From the NCBI RefSeq assembly GCF_048020265.1, contig NZ_CP171843.1:1178001-1242000 (forward strand): a DNA stretch of 64,000 bases. Direction: 5' to 3'. How positions within the stretch are numbered: the first letter of the stretch is position 1; the number at the start of each line of letters is the position of its first letter. The translations under genes were made by a program, and so were the position numbers. This DNA is from Limnohabitans_A sp048020265. Its GTDB lineage: Bacteria; Pseudomonadota; Gammaproteobacteria; Burkholderiales; Burkholderiaceae_C. Positions 60,885 to 64,000 of the stretch are shown one piece after another. The notes beneath the pieces are model-generated. The model did no database searches and had not been told where the DNA came from. It saw nothing but the letters and a program-made list of their open reading frames with translations.

Positions 60885-60902
60885 CCAAGACTTTTGTCTT
60901 GG
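60885..60902. repeat. Inverted repeat between the cold-shock gene and clpS
   Basis: CCAAGAC (60885-60891) and GTCTTGG (60896-60902) flank TTTT. A second pair GACCAT (60873-60878) and ATGGTC (60914-60919) surrounds it. Both lie in the divergent promoter region. A TAGAAT (60931-60936) that could be a -10 element lies only seven bases before the clpS ATG. Confidence 0.45.
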
Positions 60903-60942
60903 TCCGTCTCAAGATGGTCTAAAGCGTCGATAGAATGAATTC

Positions 60943-61302
60943 ATGGCAACGAAAAAACCTGCAAATCCCACGCTGCCGACCGTGACACCCCGAACACCCG
61001 ATGGTGGCGATTCGGTGGTTCTGGAACGCCGTGCCCAAAAAATTGAACCGCCCCAGATGTACCAGGTGGCGATGTTGAACGATGACTACACCCCCATGGA
61101 GTTCGTGGTGATGGTGATCCAGGAGTTCTTCAGCAAGGACCGCGAAGCGGCCACGCAAATCATGCTCAAGATCCATCTGGACGGCAAAGGGGTGTGCGGG
61201 GTTTACTCCCGCGATGTCGCCGCCACCAAGGTGGACCAGGTGCTCGATGCTGCCAAACAGGCCGGTCACCCGCTGCAATGTGTCAGTGAACCTATTGAAT
61301 AG
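60943..61302 (+). CDS. clpS: ATP-dependent Clp protease adaptor ClpS
   Basis: Adaptor of 119 residues that delivers N-degron substrates to ClpA. The disordered N-terminus (about 1-35) is followed by PQMYQVAMLNDDYTPMEFVVMVIQEFF, containing the N-end-residue pocket, and HLDGKGVCGVYSRDVAATKV. It is 57 bases upstream of clpA, the usual order. Confidence 0.96.
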   Translation: MATKKPANPTLPTVTPRTPDGGDSVVLERRAQKIEPPQMYQVAMLNDDYTPMEFVVMVIQEFFSKDREAATQIMLKIHLDGKGVCGVYSRDVAATKVDQVLDAAKQAGHPLQCVSEPIE

Positions 61303-61359
61303 TGTGGCTTACCCCCCACATCATCTGTATATCTCTCAGCAAGGCAAAAAGGAAATCAC

Positions 61360-63699
<2,340 letters not shown>

Positions 63700-63740
63700 G
63701 CATCTGCTGGCTCTGGCCTGCGCAGCAGGCCAAAATGAAA

Positions 63741-63764
63741 GGAGGCCATTCAGGCCTCCTTTTT
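63741..63764 (+). terminator. Terminator of clpA
   Basis: Stem GGAGGCC/GGCCTCC (63741-63747, 63753-63759) with a 5-base loop, followed by five T, 41 bases after the clpA stop. Confidence 0.88.
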
Positions 63765-63802
63765 CTTTGGCAAAAGCCCGAAGCAGGCAGCGCTGCTTGG
63801 CT

Positions 63803-64000
63803 TCAGTTGACCATGACCAGCTTGCCTTTGACGCTGCGCGAGCCCATCAAGGTGTAGGCGGCCTTCAGGTCGTTCATGGGCAAGGTCCGGTCAATCACCG
63901 GCTTGATCTTGCCTTGTCCGTACCACTGGGCCAGTTCACCCATCATGGCCGCGTTGGCTTCGGGCTCTCGTTTGGCGAAGTCACCCCAAAACACGCCCAC
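63803..64000 (-). CDS. Zinc-type NADPH:quinone oxidoreductase, C-terminal part
   Basis: The last 65 residues of a medium-chain dehydrogenase/reductase are seen; the rest lies beyond the window. Segments VFWGDFAKREPEANAAM, KIKPVIDRTLPMNDLKAAYTLM and SRSVKGKLVMVN match the C-terminus of quinone oxidoreductase-like enzymes. The frame is open to the window edge, so the start is unknown. It converges on clpA. Confidence 0.85.
   Translation of the reverse strand: MGVFWGDFAKREPEANAAMMGELAQWYGQGKIKPVIDRTLPMNDLKAAYTLMGSRSVKGKLVMVN

Overview
The window looks like a chromosomal segment of a betaproteobacterium, most likely order Burkholderiales, family Comamonadaceae (Limnohabitans/Rhodoferax-like; this is inference from gene content). 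Supporting features are an EF-P with Arg32 together with its rhamnosyltransferase EarP, a phasin, a lysine-rich SWIB protein, the order aminotransferase-hom-thrC-moeA-moaD-moaE-clpB, and high GC with dense ATGA stop/start overlaps. I see no prophage, insertion sequence, integron or CRISPR array. Almost all of it is ordinary chromosome, and the most interesting signals are in the intergenic DNA.

Layout. 1-1470: 3' part of ahpF. 1515-7672: a minus-strand iron-uptake cluster (Fe3+-binding protein behind a Fur-like promoter, TonB-dependent siderophore receptor, Fe(II)/2-oxoglutarate hydroxylase, tonB, exbB, exbD, hemP). 7688-9383: patatin-like lipoprotein and a phasin. 9577-15030: a tightly coupled plus-strand run of histone-deacetylase-like amidohydrolase, thioesterase, nitroreductase and a branched-chain amino-acid type ABC transporter whose two permeases are fused. 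15137-21373: pncB, a Na+/H+ antiporter, a D-2-hydroxyacid dehydrogenase, rmuC and an MFS transporter. 21370-25108 (minus): LOG-family hydrolase, efp, a PmpA/PmpB-type YeeE pair and earP. 25163-34000: uvrC, pgsA, an EamA transporter, tartrate dehydrogenase, HU, tRNA-Val, ppiD, tRNA-His and dnaB. 34018-36876 (minus): phoH-like, peroxiredoxin and a Mth938-like protein. 37009-48095: aminotransferase, hom, thrC, molybdopterin genes, clpB with a heat-shock promoter, and a ThDP enzyme. 48166-52113: SWIB protein, rraA, isocitrate lyase, a secreted hydrolase and a decayed copy of the aceA 3' end. 52221-59546: the thrS-infC-rpmI-rplT-pheS-pheT-ihfA translation cluster. 59570-64000: DUF1840, DUF192, a cold-shock protein, clpS-clpA, and the end of a quinone oxidoreductase.

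How the genes work together. The iron cluster holds outer-membrane uptake, its energising complex and a periplasmic iron-binding protein, but no inner-membrane iron permease or ATPase. EF-P and EarP form a substrate/modifying-enzyme pair. hom and thrC supply threonine; moeA, moaD and moaE make molybdenum cofactor; ClpB, ClpS and ClpA handle protein quality control.

Main points for a second look: a decayed tail of isocitrate lyase downstream of the hydrolase gene; three CTTNTATAAG repeats before aceA; infC starting at AUC; terminator-like hairpins just ahead of thrS and pheS; a hairpin abutting the start codon of the siderophore receptor; a 10-codon mini-cistron linking rmuC to the MFS gene; a DnaA-box sequence ahead of dnaB; and palindromes ahead of the phasin and rraA genes. 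No intergenic stretch exceeds 300 bases.
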